The notes below the pieces were generated by a model, which worked only from the letters and a program-made list of their open reading frames with translations, searched no databases and had not been told where the DNA came from. The position numbers and the translations under genes are program-made. Positions 18,517-28,242 of a DNA stretch of 64,000 nt are shown one piece after another (position 1 is the first letter of the stretch; each line of letters opens with the position of its first letter). The DNA comes from an uncultured Flavobacteriaceae bacterium (GTDB lineage Bacteria > Bacteroidota > Bacteroidia > Flavobacteriales > Flavobacteriaceae), in assembly GCA_947494715.1 (NCBI GenBank), contig CANLWG010000005.1, positions 62,001-126,000 on the forward strand, given 5' to 3'.

Positions 18517-19293
18517 ATGGTAAACTTTCGTGCAAAAGACTTTTTGGGAACTACTTCAAATAGTTTGCGATCCAAAGATTTTAAGATATCTGTCGTCAAT
18601 TATACCCATAAAGTTTCCGAGGAATGGCATTTTCATGAAAAGGTTCATATTTCCGGTATATTACAAGGTGGTAATCTTGAATCAAGAAAAAGAAGGGATA
18701 TTCAGGTATCTCCAGGTAAAGTAATGGTTTATAATCAAGGGGAAATTCATCGCAATAGGTTTACGGCCCACCCTTCAAAAAACTTGAATATTGAATTGGA
18801 TGAGCATTTCTTTTCGGACGGGATTTGTTTTTCAAACCTTGCCCTTGATGAACATTCCAATATGGAGCTTTTACGAATCTATTTTGAACTAGTACTAAAT
18901 GACAGCTGTTCGATAGATAGTTGTAACGAAATACTAAAGTCACTTTTTTGGGTAGATAAATCCGAAGGCAAAGGTGAATGGGTCTCCAAGGCCAAAACAG
19001 TACTGAAAGACCGTTGGAATGAGTTTGTGCCGCTGCAAGAACTTTCAAAAGAGCTTCAAGTACATCCGATTACAATTTCCAAATACTTCTCGAAGTACGT
19101 CGGAATGACCCTTTCCGACTATATGCGGCGAATAAAGGTGAGAAGGGCAGCACATATGCTCCTAAATTCTTCGAGTTCAATCGCGGAAATCGCTTTCACC
19201 TGTGGATTTTCAGATCAAAGTCACATGACCAGGCTAATCAAAAACTATTTAAGGACCACCCCTGTGATGATTCGCTCTTTGGCCTTAGGCTAA
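18517..19293 (+). CDS. AraC-family transcriptional regulator
   Basis: About 258 residues from the ATG at 18517; a longer frame from 18457 adds 20 residues of no domain character. The N-terminal cupin-like sensor includes EEWHFHEKVHISGILQGG, with His residues in the ligand-pocket region. The C-terminal double HTH includes TISKYFSKYVGMTLSDYM and SIAEIAFTCGFSDQSHMTRL. The S41 peptidase gene follows 68 bp downstream on the same strand, a probable target or partner. Confidence 0.92.
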   Translation: MVNFRAKDFLGTTSNSLRSKDFKISVVNYTHKVSEEWHFHEKVHISGILQGGNLESRKRRDIQVSPGKVMVYNQGEIHRNRFTAHPSKNLNIELDEHFFSDGICFSNLALDEHSNMELLRIYFELVLNDSCSIDSCNEILKSLFWVDKSEGKGEWVSKAKTVLKDRWNEFVPLQELSKELQVHPITISKYFSKYVGMTLSDYMRRIKVRRAAHMLLNSSSSIAEIAFTCGFSDQSHMTRLIKNYLRTTPVMIRSLALG

Positions 19294-19361
19294 TCTCATT
19301 CTATACTTATACTTGGTTATTTATGAACTTTGTGCAAAACCCAATATTGAAACGAACTCCG

Positions 19362-20348
19362 ATGAAAAGTAAACCAAGTTTCTGGCTCCTCATTCTTATG
19401 GCATTAAGTTCAATGTCATTTTCCCAAGAGCTTACGAAAAAGGAAATCTCTGAGATTGTAGAAAAGATTCCTGATTTGATTTCAGAAAATTATGTGTTTC
19501 GTAACAAAGGAGATAGCATTGTTGCACAGTTTACCCAAAACATCAAATCAAAAAAATATTTGTCGATTAAAAACCACGATATCCTGGCACAAAGCCTTAC
19601 CAGTGATTTACAGAAAATAAGCAATGACAAACATGTGTATGTGAAATACCATAAACCCAATGAAAAGAAAGAAGATTTTGACTGGGAAGCGTGGGAAAGG
19701 GAGGAACGCGTTCTGGAAAAGAAGCAAAATTTTGGCTTTACGGAGGTCAAAATCCTTCATGGAAATATAGGTTACATTAGGATTATTGAATTTATGCATC
19801 CGCAAAGAGGTATGCCAACGGCGGTTGCCGCGATGAAGTTAGTTGAGAATACCGATGGCTTGATTATTGATATAAGAGATAATGGAGGAGGTTATGGAGG
19901 ATTGATGAACTATGTGCTTAATCACTATTTCGATGGAGGTCCAACGCATATTTCCACTACCATTTATTCAGATAAAGACAAGTTGCCAAACAAAGAGTAC
20001 AGCTCTGATCTGGTATACGGTAAACTCAGGGTGAATACACCACTATATATTATTACCAATAAAAAAACTGGATCGGCAGCAGAGTTCTTTGCCTATACCT
20101 TGCAATCGTTCAACAAAGCAAAAATTGTCGGGCAAGTAACGGTAGGTGCGGCTCATATGAATAGCTTTTATCCCCTAAATGGAAACTTTAGGATATCAAT
20201 ATCAACAGCGGCACCCATCAATCCGAAGACAAAGACAAATTGGGAAACCAATGGGGTAATTCCAGACCATTCTTGTAGGGCAGACGAAATTGAGAAAGCT
20301 TTGGAATTGATAAAGAAGGATATTAGGAATAATGCTAACTCAGGATAA
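19362..20348 (+). CDS. Exported S41-family peptidase-like protein
   Basis: About 328 residues from the ATG at 19362, which gives a clean signal peptide (PSFWLLILMALSSMSFS). An N-terminal helical domain (KEISEIVEKIPDLISENYVF) precedes the tail-protease TSPc domain. GLIIDIRDNGGG and the nucleophile segment KTGSAAEFFAYTLQ are characteristic. The general base Lys is not obvious in GQVTVGAAHMN. There is no PDZ domain, as in the IRBP-like S41 group. It probably acts in the periplasm; substrate unknown. Confidence 0.88.
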   Translation: MKSKPSFWLLILMALSSMSFSQELTKKEISEIVEKIPDLISENYVFRNKGDSIVAQFTQNIKSKKYLSIKNHDILAQSLTSDLQKISNDKHVYVKYHKPNEKKEDFDWEAWEREERVLEKKQNFGFTEVKILHGNIGYIRIIEFMHPQRGMPTAVAAMKLVENTDGLIIDIRDNGGGYGGLMNYVLNHYFDGGPTHISTTIYSDKDKLPNKEYSSDLVYGKLRVNTPLYIITNKKTGSAAEFFAYTLQSFNKAKIVGQVTVGAAHMNSFYPLNGNFRISISTAAPINPKTKTNWETNGVIPDHSCRADEIEKALELIKKDIRNNANSG

Positions 20349-20479
20349 AAATGATTTTACCTCGAATCATAAGAAAATGCTGCAATTATAGCACTTTCTG
20401 AATTCTCATAAAACAAACGAATTTTGAGACCTTCTTGCCCGATAAGAAGAATATTTCGATAACCTGACATATCCATAAA

Positions 20480-21289
20480 TCATTTATGGGACAACCGTAA
20501 CATCCGATTCCCTTTCTTTTCATGAAGTTCAAATAATAACCTTTGTCCATCCCCCAAGGTGAACTTTGGCACTACATGGACAAAACTTTGTCGTTGCCCG
20601 ACCCTAATGATTTTTGGAAAACTATATTTTAATTTGGGTTCCAAAAGCACCTTTTGATGGGAGGACCTTTTTCCTTTTTTGCCATTCACTATGTAAATTT
20701 CCAGTACGTCCACCTCGAAGTCGATAGCTGAATTGTTCTGGATTTCCAGTTCCACATAGACCTTGTCCCCATAATGGAAGAGCTCTTTTAAGCGGAGCTT
20801 CAGACCGTCTTTTCTTTTCGTTCGCAGTGTCCCGCCTTTTTTCTTGAGCAGGTATTCGGCTCCCCTGGCCATCAGTTCTTTTTCCGGATGGATATCCCTG
20901 CTTTCTTGGGTTTTGGGAATGGTGTCCGCCACAATAGGTATTGGCAAGACCTTGGTTTCCGTTTCCTTGCCAATACTCTCATGTACCGAAACGAACCGAT
21001 ACGTTTCGGGAAGTTGTCTGCGATACTCCAATCCATAGGCATAGGCCCGACCGTCCCGGGTGATGACCAAAAGATTGCTGTCACTGCCCTTATGCGCCTG
21101 GAGCAACCCAAAATGCTGCGCCTCCTCACGGTTGTAGCTGAAGGTAAAGTGTTCAGCCCCAGTGACCGCCTGACGGATGGGACTGGGAAAAAACAAGGTG
21201 ACCACATGGCTCTCATTGGCAAATAGGTTTTCTTGGGCCTGAGCCCTTGCAACTAAAAACAGACACAAAACAATTAGTACTCTTTTCAT
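20480..21289 (-). CDS. traN: Conjugative transposon protein TraN
   Basis: 269 residues. Signal peptide (VLIVLCLFLVARAQA) followed by VVTLFFPSPIRQAVTGAEHFTFSYN, the conserved start of Bacteroidota TraN (DUF4138), a VirB9-like outer-membrane-core component of the mating apparatus. The C-terminal half has the beta-rich segment VYVELEIQNNSAIDFEVD typical of the family. It is the last gene of the tra run in this window, 24 bp after traM. traO, traP and traQ, which follow in CTnDOT-type elements, are not seen. Confidence 0.9.
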   Translation of the reverse strand: MKRVLIVLCLFLVARAQAQENLFANESHVVTLFFPSPIRQAVTGAEHFTFSYNREEAQHFGLLQAHKGSDSNLLVITRDGRAYAYGLEYRRQLPETYRFVSVHESIGKETETKVLPIPIVADTIPKTQESRDIHPEKELMARGAEYLLKKKGGTLRTKRKDGLKLRLKELFHYGDKVYVELEIQNNSAIDFEVDVLEIYIVNGKKGKRSSHQKVLLEPKLKYSFPKIIRVGQRQSFVHVVPKFTLGDGQRLLFELHEKKGNRMLRLSHK

Positions 21290-21313
21290 AAGGCATGGAA
21301 TAAGGTAATGGGA

Positions 21314-22231
21314 TTAGCCCCCCTTTAATATGAGTTGGTATTGGTTTCGCACCGTCACTTTGACGTTACGGTTATTTCTTCGGAACACCTGTTTGATGCC
21401 GCCTACCTGTGGCAGTCCAGGCACGTTGATGTCCTGTACCACATCGTCCAAAACTTCCCTTCCAGCTTCGGCACGAAAACTGTTCTCGATATAAAGCCCC
21501 TCGTTTCCGTCCAAGAGGTCATAGGCCTTCAAGTCCACTATACGATGATCAATATTGGTGATGTTGAGCTGTACCCTATTGGGGCGGAAACTCACAAAAC
21601 CATAGATCAGGGTGTTTCGGGAAACAGTCCGTCCCCGTATTTTGGCATCCACGGACAATCGCAGTTCCAAGCGTTCGTCCTGCCGCACGGTCTGCTCCCC
21701 GTTCACTTCCACCACGATAAAGGCATCCGTAGCAGTTGTTTCTGATTTCGTGGTTAGGAGCGCCACCATGGGATTGGAGGAAAAGAAGGCGGCATGTGCC
21801 GGGACAAAATCCCGTTCTTCCAGGACCGGTTCGACCTCCTTGTTTGTTTTTGCCGTTCCCCGATAGGAAGTTCTGTCGAGATTCTCGGGGGCATCGGCAT
21901 AATGTATCCGTCCATGGCGATAGATACTGTCCACCAATCGTTGTCGTTGTTTTTCAGCCAGGTCGGGGTCATACAGCCCCGTGGAGTCTATAGCCGTTTC
22001 GGCGTATACGCTGGGGGCAGTAATCTGTCTTTCTTCCTTGACATCCCCCACTGCCTCCAGTTTTGAGCCATACTCCTTTCGGGTATCTTCCAGTGCCGGC
22101 ACTTCGGGCTGCAGGAGTTCCTGTTCGCCATTGCCATCTCCGGTCACAACCGATACATAATACCAGACCATCAACATACCAACGCAAACAATGGTGGCGA
22201 TAAAAATAATCTTGTTCTTCTGCTGCTTCAT
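21314..22231 (-). CDS. traM: Conjugative transposon protein TraM
   Basis: About 305 residues from the ATG at 22231, seven bases after the traK stop; an in-frame ATG at 22279 would overlap traK. One N-terminal transmembrane helix (IIFIATIVCVGMLMVWYYVSVV), a variable acidic linker, then the conserved C-terminal TraM domain (FIVVEVNGEQTVRQDERLELRL, DLLDGNEGLYIENSF). Family role: VirB10-like bridge between inner and outer membrane complexes of the mating channel. The length is on the short side for the family. Confidence 0.9.
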   Translation of the reverse strand: MKQQKNKIIFIATIVCVGMLMVWYYVSVVTGDGNGEQELLQPEVPALEDTRKEYGSKLEAVGDVKEERQITAPSVYAETAIDSTGLYDPDLAEKQRQRLVDSIYRHGRIHYADAPENLDRTSYRGTAKTNKEVEPVLEERDFVPAHAAFFSSNPMVALLTTKSETTATDAFIVVEVNGEQTVRQDERLELRLSVDAKIRGRTVSRNTLIYGFVSFRPNRVQLNITNIDHRIVDLKAYDLLDGNEGLYIENSFRAEAGREVLDDVVQDINVPGLPQVGGIKQVFRRNNRNVKVTVRNQYQLILKGG

Positions 22232-22238
22232 AACGGGA

Positions 22239-22856
22239 CTACTTATAAGGGTTTTCCAGTTTACGTAGGGATTCTTCAAAAAAATCAGTGATCAACAGCC
22301 CGTGGGTGTTGTTGGGGAAATGGCGGTCCACATGGATGAGCTTTCCGGTAGTGACGAGTTGGTATCGATCGGTTACGGCACCACGGTCGATTTCGAACAG
22401 TGTCTCCACCTGAAATCCATAGGGTTCTTTTGACAGATCCAACCGGATGTCGATGTCGATAATCTTTTCCACGAGGGAGTATTGCAACAAGCGGTTATAG
22501 ACCCCATCGGCCCTTTTCTGGCGGTAGGCCTCGTCCACCGAACTGTCGCCGAGCCATAGGGCCTTTTCCAGATTTTTCTCATAGTTGCTCTCGTCGATGC
22601 CATAGAAATACTGGTGGAACAGCTGCAGGTGGGAGTAGGCCTCCACCTCCAAATTCTCCCGTTCGGAAACCAATTTCAAGGGGATGACCGAGCCATCCGT
22701 ATTGACGGCAAAGGCACTTCCCAAGAGCTCCTTTTGCAATTGGTGCACCGTCCATAGGGAAAAACTGCTGGTCAGCAGACACAACAGGGTCACGGCCAGA
22801 ACGATAAAGCGATTCAGCTGTAGGATGTCCGTGATATTTTTATAGGTACTTTTCAT
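22239..22856 (-). CDS. traK: Conjugative transposon protein TraK
   Basis: About 205 residues. STYKNITDILQLNRFIVLAV, with one transmembrane helix near residues 15-37, and HQYFYGIDESNYEKNLEKALWLGD are the hallmark TraK segments (VirB8-like inner-membrane assembly factor). Start at 22856; a codon at 22868 adds four residues. Genes traJ, traK and traM are packed with little spacing. The small traL usually found between traK and traM is absent. Confidence 0.9.
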   Translation of the reverse strand: MKSTYKNITDILQLNRFIVLAVTLLCLLTSSFSLWTVHQLQKELLGSAFAVNTDGSVIPLKLVSERENLEVEAYSHLQLFHQYFYGIDESNYEKNLEKALWLGDSSVDEAYRQKRADGVYNRLLQYSLVEKIIDIDIRLDLSKEPYGFQVETLFEIDRGAVTDRYQLVTTGKLIHVDRHFPNNTHGLLITDFFEESLRKLENPYK

Positions 22857-22891
22857 AGTTTCTGTCATTTATTGTCAATTTTCGGACGGTA

Positions 22892-23725
22892 TCAAGTAGC
22901 AAACAATCGAAAGGTGAAACTGGTCGCCCGTCTATAGAGCTTGAACTTCAACAGGATAATAAAACCCACCCCCGCCAGTTCGATGATCGGGGCAAAGAGC
23001 TGGCTGCCAAAATCCGTCCCGAACAGGTTGGGCCAGAAATTGTTCGTCACTTCCCGATAGAGTTCATTGACAAAGACGTTGACCAAAAAGAAAGCGGGCA
23101 CGATCATATAGACGGCAGCGTACAACTTAAAAAAGCGATAGCCCATCTCCCGGAATTTTTCAAAAACGGCCATACTGATGACCAAAGGGAAAAAGGCCTG
23201 CATGACACCCAACAAAAAATAGCGCTCCGCCAGGAACAGGGGATAGATGAACAGGTCCAAGATCCAGAGGATGAGCCCACCGGCGTAGGCCAAGGTGCGC
23301 AATCCCAAAAAAGGGGTGGCCAGCCATTCGTACAACAAAGCCATGGCCTTTGTGGTGGCATCCAACAGTCCCGTGCTTTCTTCCTCGATGGCGAGTTCTT
23401 GTACCTGAATGGGAAGCAAGATGGGTGCCGTCCCCCGATACTGTCCTTCTATGGCAATCAATATCCGGTCAAAAGCGCCCAGCACCTCGGTGGAAAAGAG
23501 GACCACCAGCACCACCGCAAAATTCTTGATAAGATCGGTCGGGGTCAGCCCCCAGGTCAGTCCAGTGCGATTGGCTCCGCCCTCATAGTACTTTTTAAGG
23601 ATATTGACCAAAAAGAACAGCACCGCCAAGGCCTTCATACCGGTAAGGGTATAACTGGCAAAGTCACTGTCCTTGATGGTCCGGAAGACGGCATCCACAT
23701 ATTCGAGGCCAATGGATAGAAACAT
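22892..23725 (-). CDS. traJ: Conjugative transposon protein TraJ
   Basis: 277 residues with several hydrophobic helices (LAVLFFLVNIL, LIKNFAVVLVVLFSTEVL, YAGGLILWILDLFIYPLFLAERYF, VPAFFLVNVFVNELY), matching the polytopic VirB6-like TraJ of Bacteroidota elements. It forms part of the inner-membrane channel for DNA transfer. Somewhat shorter than common TraJ proteins but with uninterrupted topology. Preceded by traI (10 bp gap). Confidence 0.88.
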   Translation of the reverse strand: MFLSIGLEYVDAVFRTIKDSDFASYTLTGMKALAVLFFLVNILKKYYEGGANRTGLTWGLTPTDLIKNFAVVLVVLFSTEVLGAFDRILIAIEGQYRGTAPILLPIQVQELAIEEESTGLLDATTKAMALLYEWLATPFLGLRTLAYAGGLILWILDLFIYPLFLAERYFLLGVMQAFFPLVISMAVFEKFREMGYRFFKLYAAVYMIVPAFFLVNVFVNELYREVTNNFWPNLFGTDFGSQLFAPIIELAGVGFIILLKFKLYRRATSFTFRLFAT

Positions 23726-23735
23726 TTTTTGTGTT

Positions 23736-24317
23736 TTAGTAGTTGGTTTCGCGTGTATTGATGCGGTCCTGTAGTTCCCGAAAGGAAATGATCAGGGCAT
23801 ACCGTTTCCTTTTGATTCGGATATCGGCGACCATTTCTCGGGATTTATCCCGATGTTCCTCCAAAATGGCAAGTCGCTCGGAATCGCTCATGTTCAAAAA
23901 ATCGCTGCTGAGCACCTGTGCCATGAACTCCAATTGGTTCAGGGAATTTTCGATGATGGCATCAAAGTCCCTGGAGATGATCCCTACCTCCTCAGGATGG
24001 ATATAAGGGGAGTTCAGGATCTCCCGAAGGTCGTTTCGGACCAGTTCCACCAATCGCTGGTTGTCGCTGGTGATGTCCCTGACCGCCTGGTACTGCCGTA
24101 CCGCATTGTTGACCTTTTCCAGTTTCTCCTTGACTTCCTTTAATTGATCGACCATCTTCAACATCTCGGCGGTCTGTTTGGCGGATTCCACCAACTGTTT
24201 GACCAGACTGACAAAGTTGGTGTTGTCATATACCGGCATCCCCTGGGCCACACAGTGGCCTTTTGGTAGTAGAAAGAATAGGGTCAATACGATTAAGGTT
24301 CGCGTCTTTTTCCTCAT
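23736..24317 (-). CDS. traI: TraI-type (VirB5-like) conjugal transfer protein
   Basis: 194 residues from the ATG at 24317; a GTG at 24323 would overlap the traG stop. Signal peptide ends at GHCVAQG, followed by MPVYDNTNFVSLVKQLVESAKQ and a long amphipathic coiled coil (MLKMVDQLKEVKEKLEKVNNAV), the layout of VirB5/TraI-like pilus-tip or assembly proteins in Bacteroidota (DUF4141 group). Position between traG and traJ supports the name. Confidence 0.8.
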   Translation of the reverse strand: MRKKTRTLIVLTLFFLLPKGHCVAQGMPVYDNTNFVSLVKQLVESAKQTAEMLKMVDQLKEVKEKLEKVNNAVRQYQAVRDITSDNQRLVELVRNDLREILNSPYIHPEEVGIISRDFDAIIENSLNQLEFMAQVLSSDFLNMSDSERLAILEEHRDKSREMVADIRIKRKRYALIISFRELQDRINTRETNY

Positions 24318-24319
24318 GA

Positions 24320-26737
24320 TCACTGATTTTGAATTGATGATTTTTTATTGGGTTTTACAAAGTCCTTGATGGCCTTCTCCATACTTTCGTGTTGATTATA
24401 TAGGGCCATTATCGCCTCGGATTCGGAACCATCGCTAAGGTATGCGGCATACACCTCGGGTGGTACCTCCAACCGGAAGATGTTGCTCTCGTTTCCGATC
24501 TTGATAAAGATCTCGGTGTACTTGCGTTCGCCCTTGAGGTCATTGCGGATGGACCGTAACTGGTTCAGGTCATGGGAGGTTAGGTTAAGCCTAGTCTTTA
24601 AAGCATCGTACCCTTTCTCGTTACGGAGGCTATGGATGACCTGCGTATTTTCCAGTATACTTGCAGATGTGGAATTGTCCGGCAGTTGGTTGATGGACTG
24701 GAGGATGATGCCAATGGCCCCGTTCTGTTTCCGGATGGCCTGGTAATAAAACTCCACACTCTCCAGCACATTGTCAAACTTGAGCTGCTTAGCGAACTCG
24801 TCGAAGAGGATAATGCCCCGTTCGGAGCGGTTTTGCCAAATAGTTCGCTGGATGGCGGATTTGATGAGCTTCAGCATTACGGACAGCACCTCTTTATTGT
24901 CCCGTACTTCGTCCAGTTCGAAAACGATCAATCGTTTGTCCTCCAGTTGGTAGGATTGGTCACCACCCACCTCAAAGAGGAAACTGTACAGGCCGTCGCC
25001 CACATATTCCGATAGGATGTGCAGGAAGTTGGTCACGTTGAAATAGGCGCTATCGATGCCCAGTTCTTCCAAAAGGGAACCCTTGTGGGCTTGGACAAAA
25101 TGATAGAACCCATCCAACGAACGGGCATCGGCCGTTTTCTTATAGTAGTGGTTCAAGATTCTTTTGAGGGCCACGGCTTCCCCTTTGCTGGGTCTAACCG
25201 AACCGCCCATCAGTTCAAAAAGGAATACGGTCAGATCTTCCAATCGTTCCGGGCTGATATCGTCAGCCCTTGTTATATAAAAGGGATTGATGCCCAGATT
25301 TTTGCCATGCTCATACCGCAAAATGATATGGTCATCGGGATAGAGCTTGGCAAACTTGGCATAACTGCCCCCAAGGTCGATGATGACCAATCGGACCCCT
25401 TGCTCGAAATATTGCCGCAGGATATTGTTGGCCAGAAAGGACTTGCCCTCCCCTGTGGGGGCGAAAATGGCAAAGTTCCGGGCCTTGATACGTTTTTTGT
25501 TTTCGTCCCAGACATCCTTGAGCACGGGAATATTGTGCTGGCGGTCGTTGAAGATTATTCCCGCTTCATCGGACCTATAATTGGTATTGTTGATGGCCAG
25601 GCACAGCACATGTTTGAGGTCCATCACATAGAGGTCGCTGTCGGAGAAATTGGACGAAAAGCCCCAATAGCTGTTGAGAAAAAATTGGGTCCGTTCCATA
25701 CCCTTTGGGGCATAGGGCAACATATCCAGCTCCTTGAGCTCGGCCTTTATCTTGGAGGCAATATTTTCCAGCCGTTGGGCCTTCCGGCACCAGTAGAGGA
25801 TGTTCACTTGGCCGCGGATGATACGGGAAGAATCGTCACGGTTGATCTCGTCCAGGATATTGGAAATCTTTCCATGGAGTACCTTGTTCTGCGAACCAAA
25901 GCTGGAACTTTTTGAAAGTTCCTCCAACCGCTTTTCCAGCAGCTTGCGCCATTTGTGCCTGTCATCAAGATAAAGGATATGGTTGACGATATGGTTCTCG
26001 TCCAGGTCCAGACCGATACCATCGATAAAGCCCTGATGGAAACTGAAGTCGTCGGAAGTCAGTTTGGGGTTCACCTTGCTGCTCTGCACCACCTCTCCAA
26101 AACACTGTTCATTGTTCAGGGCAAGGACCCCAAAATGATGGTCCCCGATCTGTGTCCTGTCCTTTTCCAAGAGCATGTCCGTATCAAAGCCTTGGTTAAA
26201 CCCGTTGAAATAGGTGTCCGTCAGGGACAAGATCTCTACTTGGTTCAAGGGACGGCATCCCAGTTTTGGACTGTTGGACAGAAAGCCCACGGCATCGTTC
26301 ACGGCCTGGACAAAGGTCTTGGCCTTATCGGTAAGTTCCCCGGTAAGCGTCTTCGGGACCAGTTTGAAGGGGTTCACATACTTGCTCTGGTTCAGCCCTT
26401 TATTTTTGGGCCAGATAAAGAACAGGTATGGGTCGTGCGCCATAAACTCCCTTCCCCTAAAATGGTCATGGGTCGCCCGTTCCAGAAAGCTACGGTCCGG
26501 TAAGGCCACGGGATCATAGGATGCTCTTTGGTAGATATCCTGCCGATGGACAATAGTTCCTGCGGGCAGGGATTTGAGGGCCTGGAACCACAGACCGTGC
26601 AGTTCGCCAAAATCTTTTTCTGAAAGCGAATAAATCTCGGGCAGTCCGAGTCTATAGCAAAGGACGATGTTGCCATTGTTGGCAAAGGCCCGGTTGCCCT
26701 CGATGTCCACTAGGGGGTAATGGTCGTTAAGATTCAT
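24320..26737 (-). CDS. traG: Conjugation system ATPase TraG (VirB4-like)
   Basis: About 805 residues from the ATG at 26737 (upstream in-frame start at 26791 lies deeper in traF). The N-terminal domain opens with NDHYPLVDIEGNRAFANNGN, as in Bacteroidota TraG ATPases. Walker A FAPTGEGKSFLAN (about residue 440), RLVIIDLGGSYAKF, Walker B-like RGIILFDEFAKQL, and the late QSINQLPDN motif are present. It powers assembly and transfer by the type IV secretion channel at the inner membrane. All catalytic motifs look intact. Confidence 0.93.
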   Translation of the reverse strand: MNLNDHYPLVDIEGNRAFANNGNIVLCYRLGLPEIYSLSEKDFGELHGLWFQALKSLPAGTIVHRQDIYQRASYDPVALPDRSFLERATHDHFRGREFMAHDPYLFFIWPKNKGLNQSKYVNPFKLVPKTLTGELTDKAKTFVQAVNDAVGFLSNSPKLGCRPLNQVEILSLTDTYFNGFNQGFDTDMLLEKDRTQIGDHHFGVLALNNEQCFGEVVQSSKVNPKLTSDDFSFHQGFIDGIGLDLDENHIVNHILYLDDRHKWRKLLEKRLEELSKSSSFGSQNKVLHGKISNILDEINRDDSSRIIRGQVNILYWCRKAQRLENIASKIKAELKELDMLPYAPKGMERTQFFLNSYWGFSSNFSDSDLYVMDLKHVLCLAINNTNYRSDEAGIIFNDRQHNIPVLKDVWDENKKRIKARNFAIFAPTGEGKSFLANNILRQYFEQGVRLVIIDLGGSYAKFAKLYPDDHIILRYEHGKNLGINPFYITRADDISPERLEDLTVFLFELMGGSVRPSKGEAVALKRILNHYYKKTADARSLDGFYHFVQAHKGSLLEELGIDSAYFNVTNFLHILSEYVGDGLYSFLFEVGGDQSYQLEDKRLIVFELDEVRDNKEVLSVMLKLIKSAIQRTIWQNRSERGIILFDEFAKQLKFDNVLESVEFYYQAIRKQNGAIGIILQSINQLPDNSTSASILENTQVIHSLRNEKGYDALKTRLNLTSHDLNQLRSIRNDLKGERKYTEIFIKIGNESNIFRLEVPPEVYAAYLSDGSESEAIMALYNQHESMEKAIKDFVKPNKKSSIQNQ

Positions 26738-27014
26738 CCGTATAGTGTAAAAAGTTGGTTTTCTTGTTCGAGATGGCCTTTGGCAAGACATTGCCCATTT
26801 GGAGCAGGTTGGGCCGGTTCGTTAGTTGGAGCAAGGCTGTATAAAGGATACCGTTGCAGAGCATGGTCCCAAGGACGAGTCCAAAACTGAAGGAGAAGAT
26901 GATCACCAACAGGGAGGCAATGACCCCCAACATCTGCAGGGCGAACAGGGACACCGGCAGACCGAAAATGAGTGCCCGTGCCCTGATGTCCCGATAAATC
27001 CCGTATTTCTTCAT
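26727..27014 (-). CDS. traF: TraF-type small membrane protein (DUF4133)
   Basis: 95 residues. A conserved basic start (YGIYRDIRARALIFGLP) is followed by two transmembrane helices and a tail with LTNRPNLLQMG. This is the DUF4133/TraF protein always found before TraG in CTnDOT-type operons; VirB3-like role at the inner membrane. Its 3' end overlaps the traG start by about 11 bases, suggesting coupled translation. Confidence 0.88.
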   Translation of the reverse strand: MKKYGIYRDIRARALIFGLPVSLFALQMLGVIASLLVIIFSFSFGLVLGTMLCNGILYTALLQLTNRPNLLQMGNVLPKAISNKKTNFLHYTDES

Positions 27015-27049
27015 AAGGCTTTTATTATTAATCCCACTATGCGGGTGGC

Positions 27050-27337
27050 TTAGACGACCAAAGTGATGAGATAGGTAAAGATGCCCACTACGGCCCCAGC
27101 TATAAGCACAAAGACCAATACCCGCGTAATCCCCTTTTTCAGGTCCGCATTCTCCCCAAAGAAGTGGCCTGCGTTGAACAGGAAACCGATAAGGAAGATG
27201 ACCCCCAGGATAATGGGGAAGATGACACGGATGGTATCGGAGATTTCATTGACGGAATCTTCGATACCGCCGATCTGGGCATAGATGGGCAGGTTGGCGA
27301 ATAGGAGCAACAAAGTCCCTTTGTACTTGTTTTTCAT
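27050..27337 (-). CDS. traE: TraE-type small membrane protein (DUF4134)
   Basis: 95 residues. Signal-like N-terminus (LLLLFANLPIYAQIGG), a short segment IEDSVNEISDTIR, then two hydrophobic helices. This is the DUF4134/TraE layout of a VirB2-like pilin-type subunit. It is the first gene of the tra run seen here. traA-traD and mob genes, which normally precede it, are absent from the next 210 bp, where the strand switches to the plus-strand amidase. Confidence 0.88.
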   Translation of the reverse strand: MKNKYKGTLLLLFANLPIYAQIGGIEDSVNEISDTIRVIFPIILGVIFLIGFLFNAGHFFGENADLKKGITRVLVFVLIAGAVVGIFTYLITLVV

Positions 27338-27564
27338 AGTTGTTCGTTTAAGACCGAACCTTTCGGTCCGGCCTGATTAATGATTGATGAATAAACCGGC
27401 GTTCCTTTTTTTTGGGTTGATGTGACCCAGAACATTTCACTGACAAATCTTCAATGTTTTTAAGAAATAGCTCATAAAAAATCAATAATTAACAGGCTTT
27501 GGAGTTAATTATTGTCAATTATGTATTGAATTCAAAAATTACATGAAAATTGCACAATCAAATT

Positions 27565-28242
27565 ATGGAAATGAAAATGACCAAAATATTAGGCTTACTG
27601 ATAGCCCTAGGTTCCTTGAACATGACCTTGGGAACTGCACAGGAAGAGGGCAAAGCACCTATTATCTTGCTCGATCCCGGACATGGGGGCACCGACAAAG
27701 GGGCCAACGCCGTGCTTGACCGATCTGAAAAGGATATTGTATTGGGACTGGCGCAAGAGATACTGGTTCTCAATCATAAGGTATTGGACCATCCCATGGA
27801 ACTTTATATGACCCGCTATTCGGATACGCTGATCTCGCTCTATGATCGGGGACGATTGAGCAAGGGCCTGGAGGCCGACCTCTTTGTGTCCATCCATGGC
27901 AACTATGCCCCAAACCCCAACGCCCAAGGTCTGGAAGTCTTTGTCTGGAGACCCTCTGCCAAGGCTGGGAACAAGTTCAAAGCGACTTCCCAACAGCTGG
28001 CGGAAACCCTGGCCTTGGAACTGCAGCAGAAACTTGGAATCAGGAACCGCGGTGTCAAACAGGCCAATTTTCAGGTACTGAGGGACAACCGTGACCAATG
28101 CCCCGCTGTACTGGTGGAACTCGGTTTCCTTTCCAATGGCGAAGAGGCGGCCTATCTCAAATCAAAAAGGGGCGTTCGGGCGATGGCCCTGGCCATCTTA
28201 ATGGGAATCAATAAATTCTTAGAATTTGACAGAAATCTCTAA
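27565..28242 (+). CDS. Exported N-acetylmuramoyl-L-alanine amidase (Amidase_3)
   Basis: About 225 residues from the ATG at 27565 with signal peptide (ILGLLIALGSLNMTLGTAQ). Zinc ligands and catalytic residues are all visible: DPGHGGTDKGA (His), RSEKDIVL (Glu), FVSIHGNYAP (His), and LVELGFLSN (catalytic Glu). It cleaves the amide bond between MurNAc and L-Ala in peptidoglycan in the periplasm. Placed divergently at the head of the tra operon, it may open the wall for the conjugation channel. Its GC-rich codon use matches the tra genes. Confidence 0.92.
   Translation: MEMKMTKILGLLIALGSLNMTLGTAQEEGKAPIILLDPGHGGTDKGANAVLDRSEKDIVLGLAQEILVLNHKVLDHPMELYMTRYSDTLISLYDRGRLSKGLEADLFVSIHGNYAPNPNAQGLEVFVWRPSAKAGNKFKATSQQLAETLALELQQKLGIRNRGVKQANFQVLRDNRDQCPAVLVELGFLSNGEEAAYLKSKRGVRAMALAILMGINKFLEFDRNL

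Noticed and set aside
25019-25915. Long plus-strand open frame opposite the traG ATPase gene
   Set aside because: It lies fully antisense to a gene with intact Walker motifs and has no domain-like sequence; long antisense frames are common opposite GC-richer genes.
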